Notes under the pieces: model-generated | Seen by the model: only the letters and a program-made list of their open reading frames with translations | Database searches by the model: none | What the model was told of the DNA's origin: nothing | Made by a program: the position numbers and the translations under genes | Shown here: in pieces, positions 9,058 through 16,931 of the stretch | Layout: every line of letters begins with the position of its first letter | Position numbering within the stretch: position 1 is the first letter of the stretch | Source of the DNA: Amycolatopsis vancoresmycina | GTDB lineage: Bacteria > Actinomycetota > Actinomycetes > Mycobacteriales > Pseudonocardiaceae | Reading direction: 5' to 3' | Length of the DNA stretch: 64,000 bases | NCBI RefSeq assembly: GCF_000716785.1 | Contig: NZ_JNYY01000011.1 | Coordinates: 186,001 to 250,000 of the forward strand

Positions 9058-9083
9058 ATACCCGCCCCGCGTACCGGGAAACC
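9058..9083 (-). promoter_or_regulatory. SigB/SigF-type promoter of topoisomerase IB
   Basis: On the minus strand GGTTT (9083-9079) is followed by a 15-bp spacer and GGGTAT (9063-9058), an excellent match to the stress-sigma consensus. The GTG start is 9 bp downstream. Confidence 0.65.
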
Positions 9084-9085
9084 AT

Positions 9086-9110
9086 GGTTGCCCGCCGCCG
9101 CGGCGGGTAG
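9086..9110 (+). promoter_or_regulatory. SigB/SigF-type promoter of the SDR at 9140
   Basis: GGTTG (9086-9090), 14-bp spacer, GGGTAG (9105-9110). It lies back to back with the topoisomerase promoter. The SDR has a normal ribosome site 20-30 bp downstream. Confidence 0.5.
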
Positions 9111-9139
9111 CCGACGACGAAGGACCGGAAGGAGCACGG

Positions 9140-9934
9140 ATGACCACCGCAACCAAGCCGCTCGCCGTCGTCACCGGCGCGTCCAGTGGGATCGGGCTTG
9201 AGCTGGCGAAGCAGTTCGCCCGGCACGACTTCGACGTCGTGCTGGCCGCCGAGGACGCCGAGCTCGACACCGCTGCCGCCGAGGTCCGCGCCTGCGGCGC
9301 GCAGGTCGAGGCGGTCCGCACCGACCTCGCCGCCCCCGACGGCGTGGAGGAGCTGGTCCGACACCTCGCCGACCGCCCGGTGGCGGCGCTGGCGGTCAAC
9401 GCCGGCGTCGGCGTCGACGGCGAGTTCGCCGGGGACACCCGGCTGGAGGACCAGCTGACGGTCGTCGACCTGAACGTCCGCTCGGCCGTGCACCTGACCA
9501 AGCGGGTGCTGCCCGGCATGGTCGGCCGCGGCCGCGGCCGGGTGCTGTTCACCTCGTCGATCGCCGGCACCTCGCCCGGGCCCTACCAGGCCGTCTACGC
9601 CGCTTCGAAGGCGTTCCTGACCTCGTTCTCCGAAGGGCTGCGGGCCGAGGTGAAGGACACGGGCGTCACCGTCACCGCGATGCTGCCCGGCCCGGTCGAC
9701 ACCGAGTTCTTCGAACGCGCCGGCATGGAGGACACCAAGATCGCCGCCGGCGACAAGGACAGCCCGGCCGAAATCGCCGAGGCGGGGTACGAAGCGCTGA
9801 TGGCCGGGAAGGACAAGATCGTGCCCGGCGCGGTGAAGAACAAGCTCCAGGCGGCCGCCTCCCGCGTCCTGCCGGACGAGGCCAAAGCCAAGCAGCAGGG
9901 CAAGATGATGAAGCCCGGATCGGCGGATGCATGA
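9140..9934 (+). CDS. Classical short-chain dehydrogenase/reductase (SDR)
   Basis: A 264-residue classical SDR. It has the cofactor motif TGASSGIG (residues 11-18), the NAG strand (NAGVGV), the catalytic serine in SSIAG and the YAASK active-site motif near residue 152. It reduces or oxidises a small carbonyl/alcohol substrate with NAD(P)H; substrate unknown. ATG 9140 follows GGAAGGAG (9128-9135). The stop overlaps the start of the next gene in ATGA (9931-9934), so translation of the DUF1360 protein is coupled. The C-terminus (residues 200-264) is Lys/Ala-rich and extends slightly past the usual fold. Confidence 0.9.
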   Translation: MTTATKPLAVVTGASSGIGLELAKQFARHDFDVVLAAEDAELDTAAAEVRACGAQVEAVRTDLAAPDGVEELVRHLADRPVAALAVNAGVGVDGEFAGDTRLEDQLTVVDLNVRSAVHLTKRVLPGMVGRGRGRVLFTSSIAGTSPGPYQAVYAASKAFLTSFSEGLRAEVKDTGVTVTAMLPGPVDTEFFERAGMEDTKIAAGDKDSPAEIAEAGYEALMAGKDKIVPGAVKNKLQAAASRVLPDEAKAKQQGKMMKPGSADA

Positions 9935-10443
9935 GTGTCGCCGAGCAGGCGAAGCGGATCCAACGCCGCTACGCCGGTGACGAGGACCGGCCGCTGGGCG
10001 GGTACGTCGCCGCGATGGGCGCCTACAGCGCGCTGGTGGGCGGGCTGACGCTGCTCGGCCGGGCCGTCGGGGCCCGGCTGCCGGAGCGGTTCGGCGTCGG
10101 CGACACCCTCCTGCTGGGCGCGGCGACGTTCAAGGCCAGCCGCCTGCTGGCCAAGGACGCGGTGACCAGCCCGCTGCGGGCGCCGTTCACCCGCTACGAA
10201 GAGCCGGCCGGTGACGACGAGCTGAACGAGTCCGTGCCCGGCACGGGCCACGTCGAGCACGCGGTGGGCGAGCTCGTGTCGTGCCCGTTCTGCCTGAACG
10301 TCTGGGTCGGCACGGGACTGGCCGCCGGCCTGGTGATCGCGCCGCGGCCGGCCCGCCTGGCGGCCACCGTGCTCACGGCCGTGGGCGTGGCGGACGCCCT
10401 GCACCTGCTCTACGACGCGGGCAAGAAACTCGCCGCCGGTTAG
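9931..10443 (+). CDS. DUF1360 domain-containing membrane protein
   Basis: A 170-residue protein matching the DUF1360 family: an N-terminal helix, hydrophobic segments around residues 28-50 and 125-155, and the family signature CPFCLNVW around residue 114. The paired cysteines suggest metal binding or a disulfide; the family has no established function. It overlaps the upstream SDR by 4 nt (ATGA), so both are made together under the stress-type promoter at 9086. A strong hairpin 9 bp downstream ends the unit. Confidence 0.85.
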   Translation: MSVAEQAKRIQRRYAGDEDRPLGGYVAAMGAYSALVGGLTLLGRAVGARLPERFGVGDTLLLGAATFKASRLLAKDAVTSPLRAPFTRYEEPAGDDELNESVPGTGHVEHAVGELVSCPFCLNVWVGTGLAAGLVIAPRPARLAATVLTAVGVADALHLLYDAGKKLAAG

Positions 10444-10452
10444 GCCGGGCGG

Positions 10453-10476
10453 GCCGGTGGGGACGTCCCCACCGGC
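10453..10476. terminator. Bidirectional hairpin between convergent genes
   Basis: A perfect 24-bp palindrome (12-bp arms, no loop when drawn as DNA; a 4-nt loop in RNA) lies between the DUF1360 stop and the stop of the convergent FAD-Rieske gene. No U-tract follows, as is usual in high-GC actinobacteria. Confidence 0.7.
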
Positions 10477-11979
10477 TCATTCCCGGCCGCGGCGCAGCGG
10501 CCGGACCGCCGGGCCCTGCACCACGGCGCCGTCGACGCCGAACCGCGAACCGTGGCAGGGGCAGTCCCACGTCTTCTCGGCGTCGTTGAACGAGACCAGG
10601 CACCCCAGGTGCGTGCAGTGGGCGCCGACCGTGTGCAGCTTCCCGGCTTCGTCGCGGTGGGCGGCGACGAGCTCGCCGCCGACGCGCACGACCTCGGCCT
10701 CGCCGGGCTGCAGGTCGTCGAGCTTCTCCGACCGCCACAGCGCGGCGACGTGGTCGCCGACCAGGTACTTCGCCACGGTCAGGTTGTCCTGCGCCACTTC
10801 GAGCACCGAGCGGGCGTCGAAGCGGTTGGGGTCGAACAGGTCCGCGGCCGGGTGCGGCTCGCCGAGGATCCGCGCCGCCAGCACGTGCCCCGCGGCCGTG
10901 CCGCCGGTCATGCCCCACTGCCCGAACCCGGTGGCCACCCACAGGTTCTTCGCCCCCGGCAGGTACCGGCCGACGTAGGGCAGCAGATCGGGCGTGGACA
11001 GGTCGTGGGCGGACCATCGGTGGGTCACGCGGTGTAGGCCCGCGTGCGCGTCCGCCCAGCTCGCGAGCCGCCCGTACCGGCGTTCGACGTTGACGTGCGC
11101 GCCCACCCGGTAGTGCTCGCCGCCGGCGATCACCATCGGCGTGCCCCGCTCGGTGTACCCGCGCACGGAGTGGTGCGTGTCGGCGTCGAGGAACATGCCC
11201 GCCGGCGGGGTGTTCCCGGCGGCCGGGCCCGCGACGACGAGGTCGCGCACCGGGTCGAGCCGGGCGAAGTACAGGCCGCGGTCGAGCACCGGGTAGTGGG
11301 TGGCGACGACGACCTCGCCCGCCTCGACGTCGCCGCGCGAAGTGCGGACGGTCCGCCCGTTGACCGCGGTCGCCCTGGCGTGCTCGACGACGGTGCCGCC
11401 GAGCCGTTCGACCTCCGCGGCCAGGCCCAGCAGCCACCGGCGGGGGTGGAAGTGCGCCTGGCCGGTGGTCCGCACCGCCCCGAGCGCGGGCACGTCGAGC
11501 GCGACGTCTTCGGTGAAGGACGCGGGCAGGCCGGCCGCGGCGGCCGCGTCCGCCTCCCGCTTCAGTGAATCGACGGTGCTGCCCCGGGTCGTGTAGACGT
11601 AGCTGTCGGCGCGGGTGAACCCGCAGTCGATGCCGAGCTCGGCATCGGTGGCGGCGATCCATTCGCCCGCCGCCGCCTGCGCTCCGGCGTAGACCTTCGC
11701 GGCGCCGTCGCCGTGGCGGGACGCCAGGTCCGCGTACTTCGCCCCGTGCTGGGCGCTCACCTTCGCGGTGGTGTGGCCGGACACCCCGGCCGCGACCCGC
11801 TCGGCCTCCAGCACGACGACCGAGCGGCCGCCGCGGGCGAGCAGCAGCGCGGTGGTGAGCCCGGCGATGCCCGCGCCGAGCACCGCGACGTCGGCGGCGC
11901 CGGGCACCGGCACGCCGGTGCGATCCGGGGCGGGAGCGGTGTCGACCCACAGGGATAGCGGTTCGGGCAGGGCTGTCAT
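10477..11979 (-). CDS. FAD-dependent oxidoreductase (DAO family) with C-terminal Rieske domain
   Basis: A 500-residue fusion. Residues about 1-370 form a D-amino-acid-oxidase-type FAD domain: VAVLGAGIAGL near residue 30 and the acidic residue in VVLEAERVA. The last 100 residues are a Rieske 2Fe-2S domain with CTHLGC followed by CPCHGSRF, giving the CxHxGC and CxCHG cluster ligands. The arrangement lets electrons pass between FAD and the iron-sulfur centre; the substrate in this widespread family is not known. The ATG at 11979 lies 8 bp after a GTTT-N15-GGGCAT element, which argues for a leaderless start. It is divergent from the ATP-grasp gene and convergent with DUF1360. Confidence 0.88.
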   Translation of the reverse strand: MTALPEPLSLWVDTAPAPDRTGVPVPGAADVAVLGAGIAGLTTALLLARGGRSVVVLEAERVAAGVSGHTTAKVSAQHGAKYADLASRHGDGAAKVYAGAQAAAGEWIAATDAELGIDCGFTRADSYVYTTRGSTVDSLKREADAAAAAGLPASFTEDVALDVPALGAVRTTGQAHFHPRRWLLGLAAEVERLGGTVVEHARATAVNGRTVRTSRGDVEAGEVVVATHYPVLDRGLYFARLDPVRDLVVAGPAAGNTPPAGMFLDADTHHSVRGYTERGTPMVIAGGEHYRVGAHVNVERRYGRLASWADAHAGLHRVTHRWSAHDLSTPDLLPYVGRYLPGAKNLWVATGFGQWGMTGGTAAGHVLAARILGEPHPAADLFDPNRFDARSVLEVAQDNLTVAKYLVGDHVAALWRSEKLDDLQPGEAEVVRVGGELVAAHRDEAGKLHTVGAHCTHLGCLVSFNDAEKTWDCPCHGSRFGVDGAVVQGPAVRPLRRGRE

Positions 11980-11987
11980 GCCTGCGG

Positions 11988-12012
11988 ATGCCCGCTCACC
12001 GCCGGGCCAAAC
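11988..12012 (-). promoter_or_regulatory. SigB/SigF-type promoter of the FAD-Rieske gene
   Basis: Minus-strand GTTT (12012-12009), 15-bp spacer, GGGCAT (11993-11988), one mismatch to GGGTAT. The start codon is 8 bp downstream. Confidence 0.45.
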
Positions 12013-12027
12013 CGGCCATCCGGCCCC

Positions 12028-12054
12028 GTTTGGCCTGTTCGGAGCGCCGGGTAG
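12028..12054 (+). promoter_or_regulatory. SigB/SigF-type promoter of the ATP-grasp gene
   Basis: GTTT (12028-12031), 17-bp spacer, GGGTAG (12049-12054). ATG 12064 is 9 bp downstream, so the mRNA would be leaderless or nearly so. Confidence 0.5.
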
Positions 12055-12063
12055 CCCCCGGGC

Positions 12064-13332
12064 ATGAGTACGAACATCTTCGTGATCGGCCTGGACGAGG
12101 AGAACCGGCGGGTCCTGGAACGCCTGCCCCTGGCCGGGACCTGCTCGTTCCACGGCCTGCTGACCCCGGAAGAGCTGCAGCACGGCGAGATCGACTTCGA
12201 AGCCCTCCTGAAGACCGCCCAGCACGAGCTCGACGCGTTCGACGGCGACGTCGCCGCGATCGTCAGCTACTGGGACTTCCCGGCCGCGTCGCTGGTTCCC
12301 ATCCTGTGCGCCCGGTACGGCCTGCCCAGCGTGTCGCTGGAGGCGGTGCTCAAGTGCGAGCACAAGTACTGGAGCCGGCTGGAACAGAGAAAGGCCATCG
12401 ACGAGCTGCCGGACTTCGGCATCGTCGACCTCGACGGCGCCCACCCCGCCCCGCCGGACGGCGTCGGCTACCCGATGTGGCTCAAGCCGGTCAAGTCGTT
12501 CTCCTCCGAACTGGCCTTCAAGGCCGAAAACGACGCCGAATTCGCCGGTGCCGTCGCCGAAATCCGGGCCGGTGTCGGCCGGGTGGGGGAGCCGTTCGGC
12601 TACGTGCTCGAACAGGTGTCGCTCCCGCCGGAGATCGCCCGCGTCGGCGGCGCGGCGTGCCTGGCCGAAGAAGCGCTGCACGGCGTCCAGGCGGCCATCG
12701 AAGGGTATGTCCACCAAGGCGAAGTCACCGTCTACGGTGCCCTCGACTCGATCAACTACCCGGACAGCTCCTCCTTCCTGCGCCACCAGTACCCGTCGCA
12801 GCTGGGGGAGGAGCCGGTCCAGCGGATGCGGGACGTCGCCGAGCGGGTGATGAAGCAGATCGGCTTCGACAACGGCACCTTCAGCATCGAGTTCTTCTGC
12901 GACCCCGAATCCGGCCAGGTGTGCCTGCTGGAGATCAACCCGCGGCACTCGCAGTCGCACGCCGAGCTGTTCGAGTTCGTCGACGGCGTGGCCAACCACG
13001 AGATCATGGTGCGCCTCGGCCTCGGTCAGGACCCCGGCCGCCGCCCCACCAAGGGCACCTACCAGATCGCCGGAAAGTGGTACCTGCGCCGCTTCGAAGA
13101 CGGCGTCGTGACGCGCGTGCCGACCCGCGAAGAGATCGAAGCCGTGCAGGAGCGCGTCGACGGCACCCAGATCGAAATCATCCCCGAGGTGGGGCAGCGG
13201 CTTTCCGACCTGCCGGAGCAGGACAGCTACAGCTTTGAACTGGCGCACCTGTTCGTCGCCGGGCACACCGAACACGAAATGGTGCAGAAGTACCAGGCGT
13301 GCGTGGACGCGCTGCCCTTCGAGTTCGCTTGA
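12064..13332 (+). CDS. ATP-grasp domain-containing ligase
   Basis: A 422-residue ATP-grasp enzyme. After a Rossmann-like pre-ATP-grasp domain (MSTNIFVIGLDEENRRVLE), the central region has the lysine in WLKPVKSFSSE that contacts ATP. FSIEFFC and LLEINPRHSQSH give the metal-binding acidic residues and asparagine. ATP-grasp enzymes join a carboxylate to an amine or thiol through an acyl phosphate. The acceptor is unknown here; two YbdK-type carboxylate-amine ligases lie 3-6 kb downstream, so a shared small-peptide or amide product is possible but unproven. A perfect 18-bp-stem terminator follows 10 bp after the stop. Confidence 0.8.
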   Translation: MSTNIFVIGLDEENRRVLERLPLAGTCSFHGLLTPEELQHGEIDFEALLKTAQHELDAFDGDVAAIVSYWDFPAASLVPILCARYGLPSVSLEAVLKCEHKYWSRLEQRKAIDELPDFGIVDLDGAHPAPPDGVGYPMWLKPVKSFSSELAFKAENDAEFAGAVAEIRAGVGRVGEPFGYVLEQVSLPPEIARVGGAACLAEEALHGVQAAIEGYVHQGEVTVYGALDSINYPDSSSFLRHQYPSQLGEEPVQRMRDVAERVMKQIGFDNGTFSIEFFCDPESGQVCLLEINPRHSQSHAELFEFVDGVANHEIMVRLGLGQDPGRRPTKGTYQIAGKWYLRRFEDGVVTRVPTREEIEAVQERVDGTQIEIIPEVGQRLSDLPEQDSYSFELAHLFVAGHTEHEMVQKYQACVDALPFEFA

Positions 13333-13342
13333 GGGATGAAAA

Positions 13343-13381
13343 GCGGGGGTCGCGTTCGGACAGTCCGAACGCGACCCCCGC
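13343..13381. terminator. Strong intrinsic-type hairpin after the ATP-grasp gene
   Basis: Perfect 18-bp arms (13343-13360 and 13364-13381) around a 3-nt loop. It sits between the ATP-grasp stop (13332) and the stop of the convergent 54-residue ORF (13396), so it can serve both directions. Confidence 0.8.
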
Positions 13382-13395
13382 GGGACGGCCCGCGG

Positions 13396-13560
13396 TCAGC
13401 CCGACTGCGGGTCGCTGTCGTCGTGCTGATCGCCGTCCGACGTGCCCTGCTCGCCGCGGAGGGTTTCGCGCTGGGCTTCCGGCGTGTCACCGTGCGGGTC
13501 GTCGCCGCGGGCGCCTTCGGCCGGCTCGGTCGGGTGCTGCGTGCGCTCTTCGGACGTCAT
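13396..13560 (-). CDS. Small acidic hydrophilic protein (54 aa)
   Basis: A 54-residue protein rich in Asp, Glu, Gln, Gly and Thr with no hydrophobic core, so probably disordered. It begins MTSEERTQHPTEPAEGARG. The start ATG (complement of 13558-13560) is preceded by GAGGAGAGGAGAA, a strong ribosome site, and further upstream by GGTTG-N14-GGGTAT (13620-13596). It is divergent from the methyltransferase. Small acidic disordered proteins of this kind are common in actinobacterial stress regulons, but I know of no specific function. Support comes from the promoter, the ribosome site and the position between a promoter and a terminator. Confidence 0.6.
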   Translation of the reverse strand: MTSEERTQHPTEPAEGARGDDPHGDTPEAQRETLRGEQGTSDGDQHDDSDPQSG

Positions 13561-13595
13561 CCCGGTTCTCCTCTCCTCGATCCGTTCCGTCCCGG

Positions 13596-13620
13596 ATACC
13601 CCGCCGCACCCGGCTCAACC
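13596..13620 (-). promoter_or_regulatory. SigB/SigF-type promoter of the 54-aa ORF
   Basis: Minus-strand GGTTG (13620-13616), 14-bp spacer, GGGTAT (13601-13596). Confidence 0.5.
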
Positions 13621-13625
13621 ACGGC

Positions 13626-13650
13626 GTTTGCCGCGGTGATCGCCGGGTAA
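13626..13650 (+). promoter_or_regulatory. SigB/SigF-type promoter of the methyltransferase unit
   Basis: GTTT (13626-13629), exactly 15 bp, GGGTAA (13645-13650). It is back to back with the promoter of the 54-aa ORF. The downstream gene has a leader of about 60 nt with its own ribosome site. Confidence 0.6.
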
Positions 13651-13715
13651 GCCCGGAACGACGCGGTTGTCCCACCGGCGATCGCGCCGGGCCGCGGCGA
13701 GTGGAGGAGACCCAG

Positions 13716-14435
13716 ATGACCACGTCGGCGGAACCCGTCCGCCCGGGCCCCTTGGCCGCCCGGCCCGTCGCCCCCCGTCCCGTCCCGCCCGCCCCGCGGA
13801 TGCTGCGGCTGCCGGGGGTGTACCGCCCCCAGGAGGACACCGCCCTGCTCGCCGCGGCGATCGCCGATCTCGCGATCCCGGCCGGCGCGCGGGCCCTCGA
13901 CCTTTGCACCGGCACCGGCGCGCAGGCCGTCACGCTGGCCCGCCGCGGCGCGGGAACCGTGTTCGCCGTGGACCTTTCGCGCCGGGCGCTGGCTTCGGCG
14001 CGGCTCAACGCGCTGGTCCGCCGGCTCACCGTGCGCCCGTGCCGGGGCGGCCTGAGCCGGGCGCTGCGCGAAGGCCCGTTCGACGTCGTCGTCGCGAACC
14101 CGCCGTACGTGCCGTCCGCGGCCCCGGCGGTCCGGTCCACCCGGGGCTGGGACGCGGGCCCGGACGGCCGCGCGGTGCTCGACCCGCTGTGCGCCGCCGC
14201 GGGCACGCTCCTGCGTCCCGGCGGGACCATGCTGCTCGTGCAGTCCGCCCTGTCCGATGTGGACAGGTCGCGGGAACTGCTGACCGCGCAGGGCCTCCGG
14301 ACGTCCGTCGCCCGCCGCGCGTGGATCCCGTTCGGACCGGTCCTTTCCGGACGGACGGCGTTCCTGGAGGCGGCCGGGCTGATCGAGCCGGGGCAGCGGG
14401 TGGAAGAGCTGGTGGTGCTCCGTGCCGTCCGCTGA
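13716..14435 (+). CDS. HemK/PrmC-like class I SAM methyltransferase
   Basis: A 239-residue methyltransferase. Residues about 60-75 hold the SAM-binding motif I (LDLCTGTGAQ), VFAVDLS is motif II, and VVANPPYVPS is the NPPY catalytic motif of N-methyltransferases that modify glutamine, adenine or cytosine amino groups. The size fits the HemK2/Mtq2-like group that acts on protein glutamine rather than a DNA methylase, but the target is not provable here. ATG 13716 is chosen because GGAGGAGA (13703-13710) sits upstream; the longer open frame is shadow. Its end overlaps the CDGSH gene by 14 nt, so the two are translationally linked. Confidence 0.82.
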   Translation: MTTSAEPVRPGPLAARPVAPRPVPPAPRMLRLPGVYRPQEDTALLAAAIADLAIPAGARALDLCTGTGAQAVTLARRGAGTVFAVDLSRRALASARLNALVRRLTVRPCRGGLSRALREGPFDVVVANPPYVPSAAPAVRSTRGWDAGPDGRAVLDPLCAAAGTLLRPGGTMLLVQSALSDVDRSRELLTAQGLRTSVARRAWIPFGPVLSGRTAFLEAAGLIEPGQRVEELVVLRAVR

Positions 14436-14631
14436 GCGCCCCCGCCGGGTGACCGTCGTCCCGGGCGGGCCGGTCCTCGTGGAGGGCCCGGTCGAGCTGA
14501 GCACACCGGAGGGCGGCACCGTGCGTTCGGACCGGTTCGTCGTCGCGGTGTGCGCGTGCCGGCGCAGCAAGCGGTTCCCCTTCTGCGACACCAGCCACCG
14601 CAAGCGGATCCGCACCCGGACGGAGGACTGA
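14422..14631 (+). CDS. CDGSH iron-sulfur domain protein
   Basis: A 69-residue protein whose C-terminal half carries CACRRSKRFPFCDTSH, which fits CxCx2(S/T)x3PxCDx2H, the 3Cys-1His ligand set of a 2Fe-2S CDGSH cluster (the canonical CDGSH is CDTSH here). Such small proteins transfer electrons or clusters and are linked to redox and iron stress. The GTG start overlaps the methyltransferase end by 14 nt. It belongs to the operon driven from 13626, consistent with an oxidative-stress role. Confidence 0.85.
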   Translation: MPSAERPRRVTVVPGGPVLVEGPVELSTPEGGTVRSDRFVVAVCACRRSKRFPFCDTSHRKRIRTRTED

Positions 14632-14670
14632 ACCGGTGGCCTCCCGGCGAACCGGGAGGCCACCCCCACG

Positions 14671-15675
14671 TCAGTCCAGCGGCAGCCGCAGCGACGATTC
14701 CCCGGCCTGCCACCGGCCCAGCACGTGCTCGCCGAAGCGGCCCTCGAGGAACTCCGTCGCCTGGATGCCGAACACGACGTCCGCGGCCAGCGCCGGCTCC
14801 TGCTCCAGCAGGTCGCCGAGGACGTCGTGGCGCATCACCTGTTCGTGGACCGCATCGGCTTCGATGTGCTCGGTGTAGAAGAACCGGCACGCCTCCGGCG
14901 CGTCGAGGCGGCCCAGGGCCTGGTCCATCCGCTGCGCCGACGGCCCGGTCGTGATCTCCGCCGCCGCGAAGTGCCCGCACAGCGCGCCCCGCAGGGACCG
15001 GTGCAGGCCGAACAGCGACATCATGTTGACCACCGCCAGCATCGCGCCGGGGACGTGGTCGATGAGCTCCAGGTAGCCGTCCGGCAGGCCGGCCGCGCGC
15101 AGCAGGTCCGCGTAGAGCCGCGCGTGCACGAGTTCCGCGCGGCCGCCGCCGAACTCGTCGAACTCCACGGCCACCAGCGCGGCCTTGGCCCGGCCGCGCA
15201 GCCGCGGGATCACCCACGCGTGCGGGTCGGCTTCCTTGTGGTGGTAGACCGAGCGGTGCGTGAAGTACTCCCGCACCTGCGCCCAGTCGCCGTGGTCGCG
15301 CAGGAAGTGCGAAATCCCTTCGACGTCGATCGGTTCGACCAGCAGGCCGTCGAGCTCGCCCGCCACGTCGTCCCCGCCGGCCACGTTTTCCCGCAGCGCG
15401 GCGAGGAACCGCGCCTCCAGCGCGCCGCGCAGCCGCAGCACCTCCGGGTCCCACTCCCAGTCGGCCGAGACCCCGGGCAGGCCCTGGTAGTGCAGTTCGT
15501 AGCACAGGTGCAGGGCGAGCTGGAGGTCGTCGCCGAGCGGGTCGGCGTCCGCGAGGCCGTCGAAGTCCAGGTCCGCCCGCGGGTGTTCGCGCCGGAGCGT
15601 CCCCAGCACGGATTCCGACAGCGGACCCCGGGCGGCAGGCAGGGTGGCCGCGCCGGTGGCGGTGGAGGTCGTCAT
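14671..15675 (-). CDS. Iron-containing redox enzyme family protein (heme-oxygenase-like diiron oxidase fold)
   Basis: A 334-residue all-helical protein of the iron-containing redox enzyme family. A candidate metal-ligand motif is seen in TEHIEADAVHE (ExHxxxDxxxH-like) in the C-terminal half, with further acidic and histidine residues in HFLRDHGD and VYHHKEADPH. Relatives with this fold carry out oxygen-dependent chemistry on amino or fatty acids. The substrate is unknown. The start ATG 15675 lies 9 bp after the stop of the upstream carboxylate-amine ligase on the same strand, so the two form an operon, which invites the idea that it acts on that ligase's product (inference). Confidence 0.78.
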   Translation of the reverse strand: MTTSTATGAATLPAARGPLSESVLGTLRREHPRADLDFDGLADADPLGDDLQLALHLCYELHYQGLPGVSADWEWDPEVLRLRGALEARFLAALRENVAGGDDVAGELDGLLVEPIDVEGISHFLRDHGDWAQVREYFTHRSVYHHKEADPHAWVIPRLRGRAKAALVAVEFDEFGGGRAELVHARLYADLLRAAGLPDGYLELIDHVPGAMLAVVNMMSLFGLHRSLRGALCGHFAAAEITTGPSAQRMDQALGRLDAPEACRFFYTEHIEADAVHEQVMRHDVLGDLLEQEPALAADVVFGIQATEFLEGRFGEHVLGRWQAGESSLRLPLD

Positions 15676-15684
15676 GAGCCAGGG

Positions 15685-16818
15685 CTACCCCGTGAGCAGC
15701 GTTCCATGCTCCACCGGCACGGTGGCCGCGGTGAGCCACCGCACCGCGGCCGCCGTCCCGTCGACGGCCGCCGCACGCTGCTGCACGGACCCGGTGCCCC
15801 CGGTGTGCAGCGCGCCGACGAGCTCTTCGACCTCGGCCAGGTCGCCGCTCTCCTCGAGCGGCGTCCGGACGTGCGCCAGCAGGGCTTCGACCAGCGTCCA
15901 CGCGGGACGCCGCGTCTCCTCGGCGGCGTCGACGAGCTCCCCGCCGAGGCCGTGGCGCGCCGCCGTCCAGACCGCCGCCGCGGCCACCTGCGGGGACAGC
16001 GGCGCGGCTTCCCGGCCTTCGGCCAGGTCGGCCAGCGCCCGCCGCACCAGGGCCCGGCTCAGCAGGGCCTGCAGCACCGCGTGGTCGACGGTCAGCGCGG
16101 TGTCGGCCACCCGGAACTCGACCGTCGGGAACCGGCCGGACGGGCGGGCCAGCCAGAACGACTGGTCCGCGTCGACCAGCGCGCCGCAGTCCACCAGCGT
16201 CTCGACGGCGCGGCGGTACTCGGCGTGCCCGCGCAGGTGCGGCGGGACGCCGGAACCGGGGAAGCGGGACTGCAGGACCATCCGCCAGCTGTGGTACCCG
16301 GTGTCGCGGCCCTGGTCGAACGGCGCGTTGGCGGACAGCGCGAGCAGCGTGGGCAGCCAGCGGCCCAGGTGGTTGACGACGGCGACCGCCGTGTCGGGGT
16401 CGGGCACCCCGACGTGGACGTGGCACCCGCAGGCTTCGTAGTCGGCGACGACCGCGCCGTAGACGGCGTCGATTTCGGCGTAGCGGCCGGTGCTCGCGGG
16501 CGGCGGCCCGGCCGGGCCCGGCCCGACCGGCGTGCCGGTGGCCAGCAGCGCGCAGTCCTCCGCCGCCGCGGCCCCGGCCAGCACCCGCCGGGCCGCGGTC
16601 AGCTGGTGGCGCAGCTCGTCCGCGGTGGTGCAGACGCCGCTGGCGGCTTCGAGCTGGGTGAGCCGTAGTTCGCGGTGGATCTTCACCCCTTCGGGCAACG
16701 GGCCGTGGTGGCGGTGGCGGGCCAGCACCGGTTCCGCGCACGGCGAGGCGTGCCCGGTGCGCGGGTTCACGAGGAGGAACTCCTCTTCGACACCCATCGT
16801 GGGCGGGCCGTCGGGCAT
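15685..16818 (-). CDS. YbdK-type carboxylate-amine ligase (GCS2 family), copy 1
   Basis: A 377-residue member of the glutamate-cysteine ligase family 2 (YbdK/EgtA-like). GVEEEFLLVNP at the N-terminus supplies the metal-binding glutamates, and CGCHVHVGVPD in the middle is the other conserved block. The family couples ATP hydrolysis to amide formation between a carboxylate (often glutamate) and an amine; YbdK itself is a weak gamma-glutamylcysteine synthetase. ATG 16818 follows GGAAGGAG. The paralogue at 17318-18412 is about the same length and lies just upstream on the same strand, separated by the STAS gene on the other strand. Both carry stress-type promoter signals. Confidence 0.85.
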   Translation of the reverse strand: MPDGPPTMGVEEEFLLVNPRTGHASPCAEPVLARHRHHGPLPEGVKIHRELRLTQLEAASGVCTTADELRHQLTAARRVLAGAAAAEDCALLATGTPVGPGPAGPPPASTGRYAEIDAVYGAVVADYEACGCHVHVGVPDPDTAVAVVNHLGRWLPTLLALSANAPFDQGRDTGYHSWRMVLQSRFPGSGVPPHLRGHAEYRRAVETLVDCGALVDADQSFWLARPSGRFPTVEFRVADTALTVDHAVLQALLSRALVRRALADLAEGREAAPLSPQVAAAAVWTAARHGLGGELVDAAEETRRPAWTLVEALLAHVRTPLEESGDLAEVEELVGALHTGGTGSVQQRAAAVDGTAAAVRWLTAATVPVEHGTLLTG

Positions 16819-16852
16819 GGGCGGGCTCCTTCCGGACGGGCGTTGGCCGGGG

Positions 16853-16875
16853 ATACCCGCTCCGGCCACGGAAAT
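16853..16875 (-). promoter_or_regulatory. Probable SigB/SigF-type promoter of ligase copy 1
   Basis: Minus-strand ATTT (16875-16872), 13-bp spacer, GGGTAT (16858-16853). The -35 half is weaker than in the neighbours. Confidence 0.35.
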
Positions 16876-16895
16876 GCGGCGGGGACCCGGGGCTT

Positions 16896-16922
16896 GTTTC
16901 GCTGCTCGCCCGCCGCGGGTAC
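16896..16922 (+). promoter_or_regulatory. SigB/SigF-type promoter of the STAS gene
   Basis: GTTT (16896-16899), 17-bp spacer, GGGTAC (16917-16922). ATG 16932 is 9 bp downstream, which favours this ATG over the TTG at 16923. Confidence 0.5.
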
Positions 16923-16931
16923 TTGGCCGAG

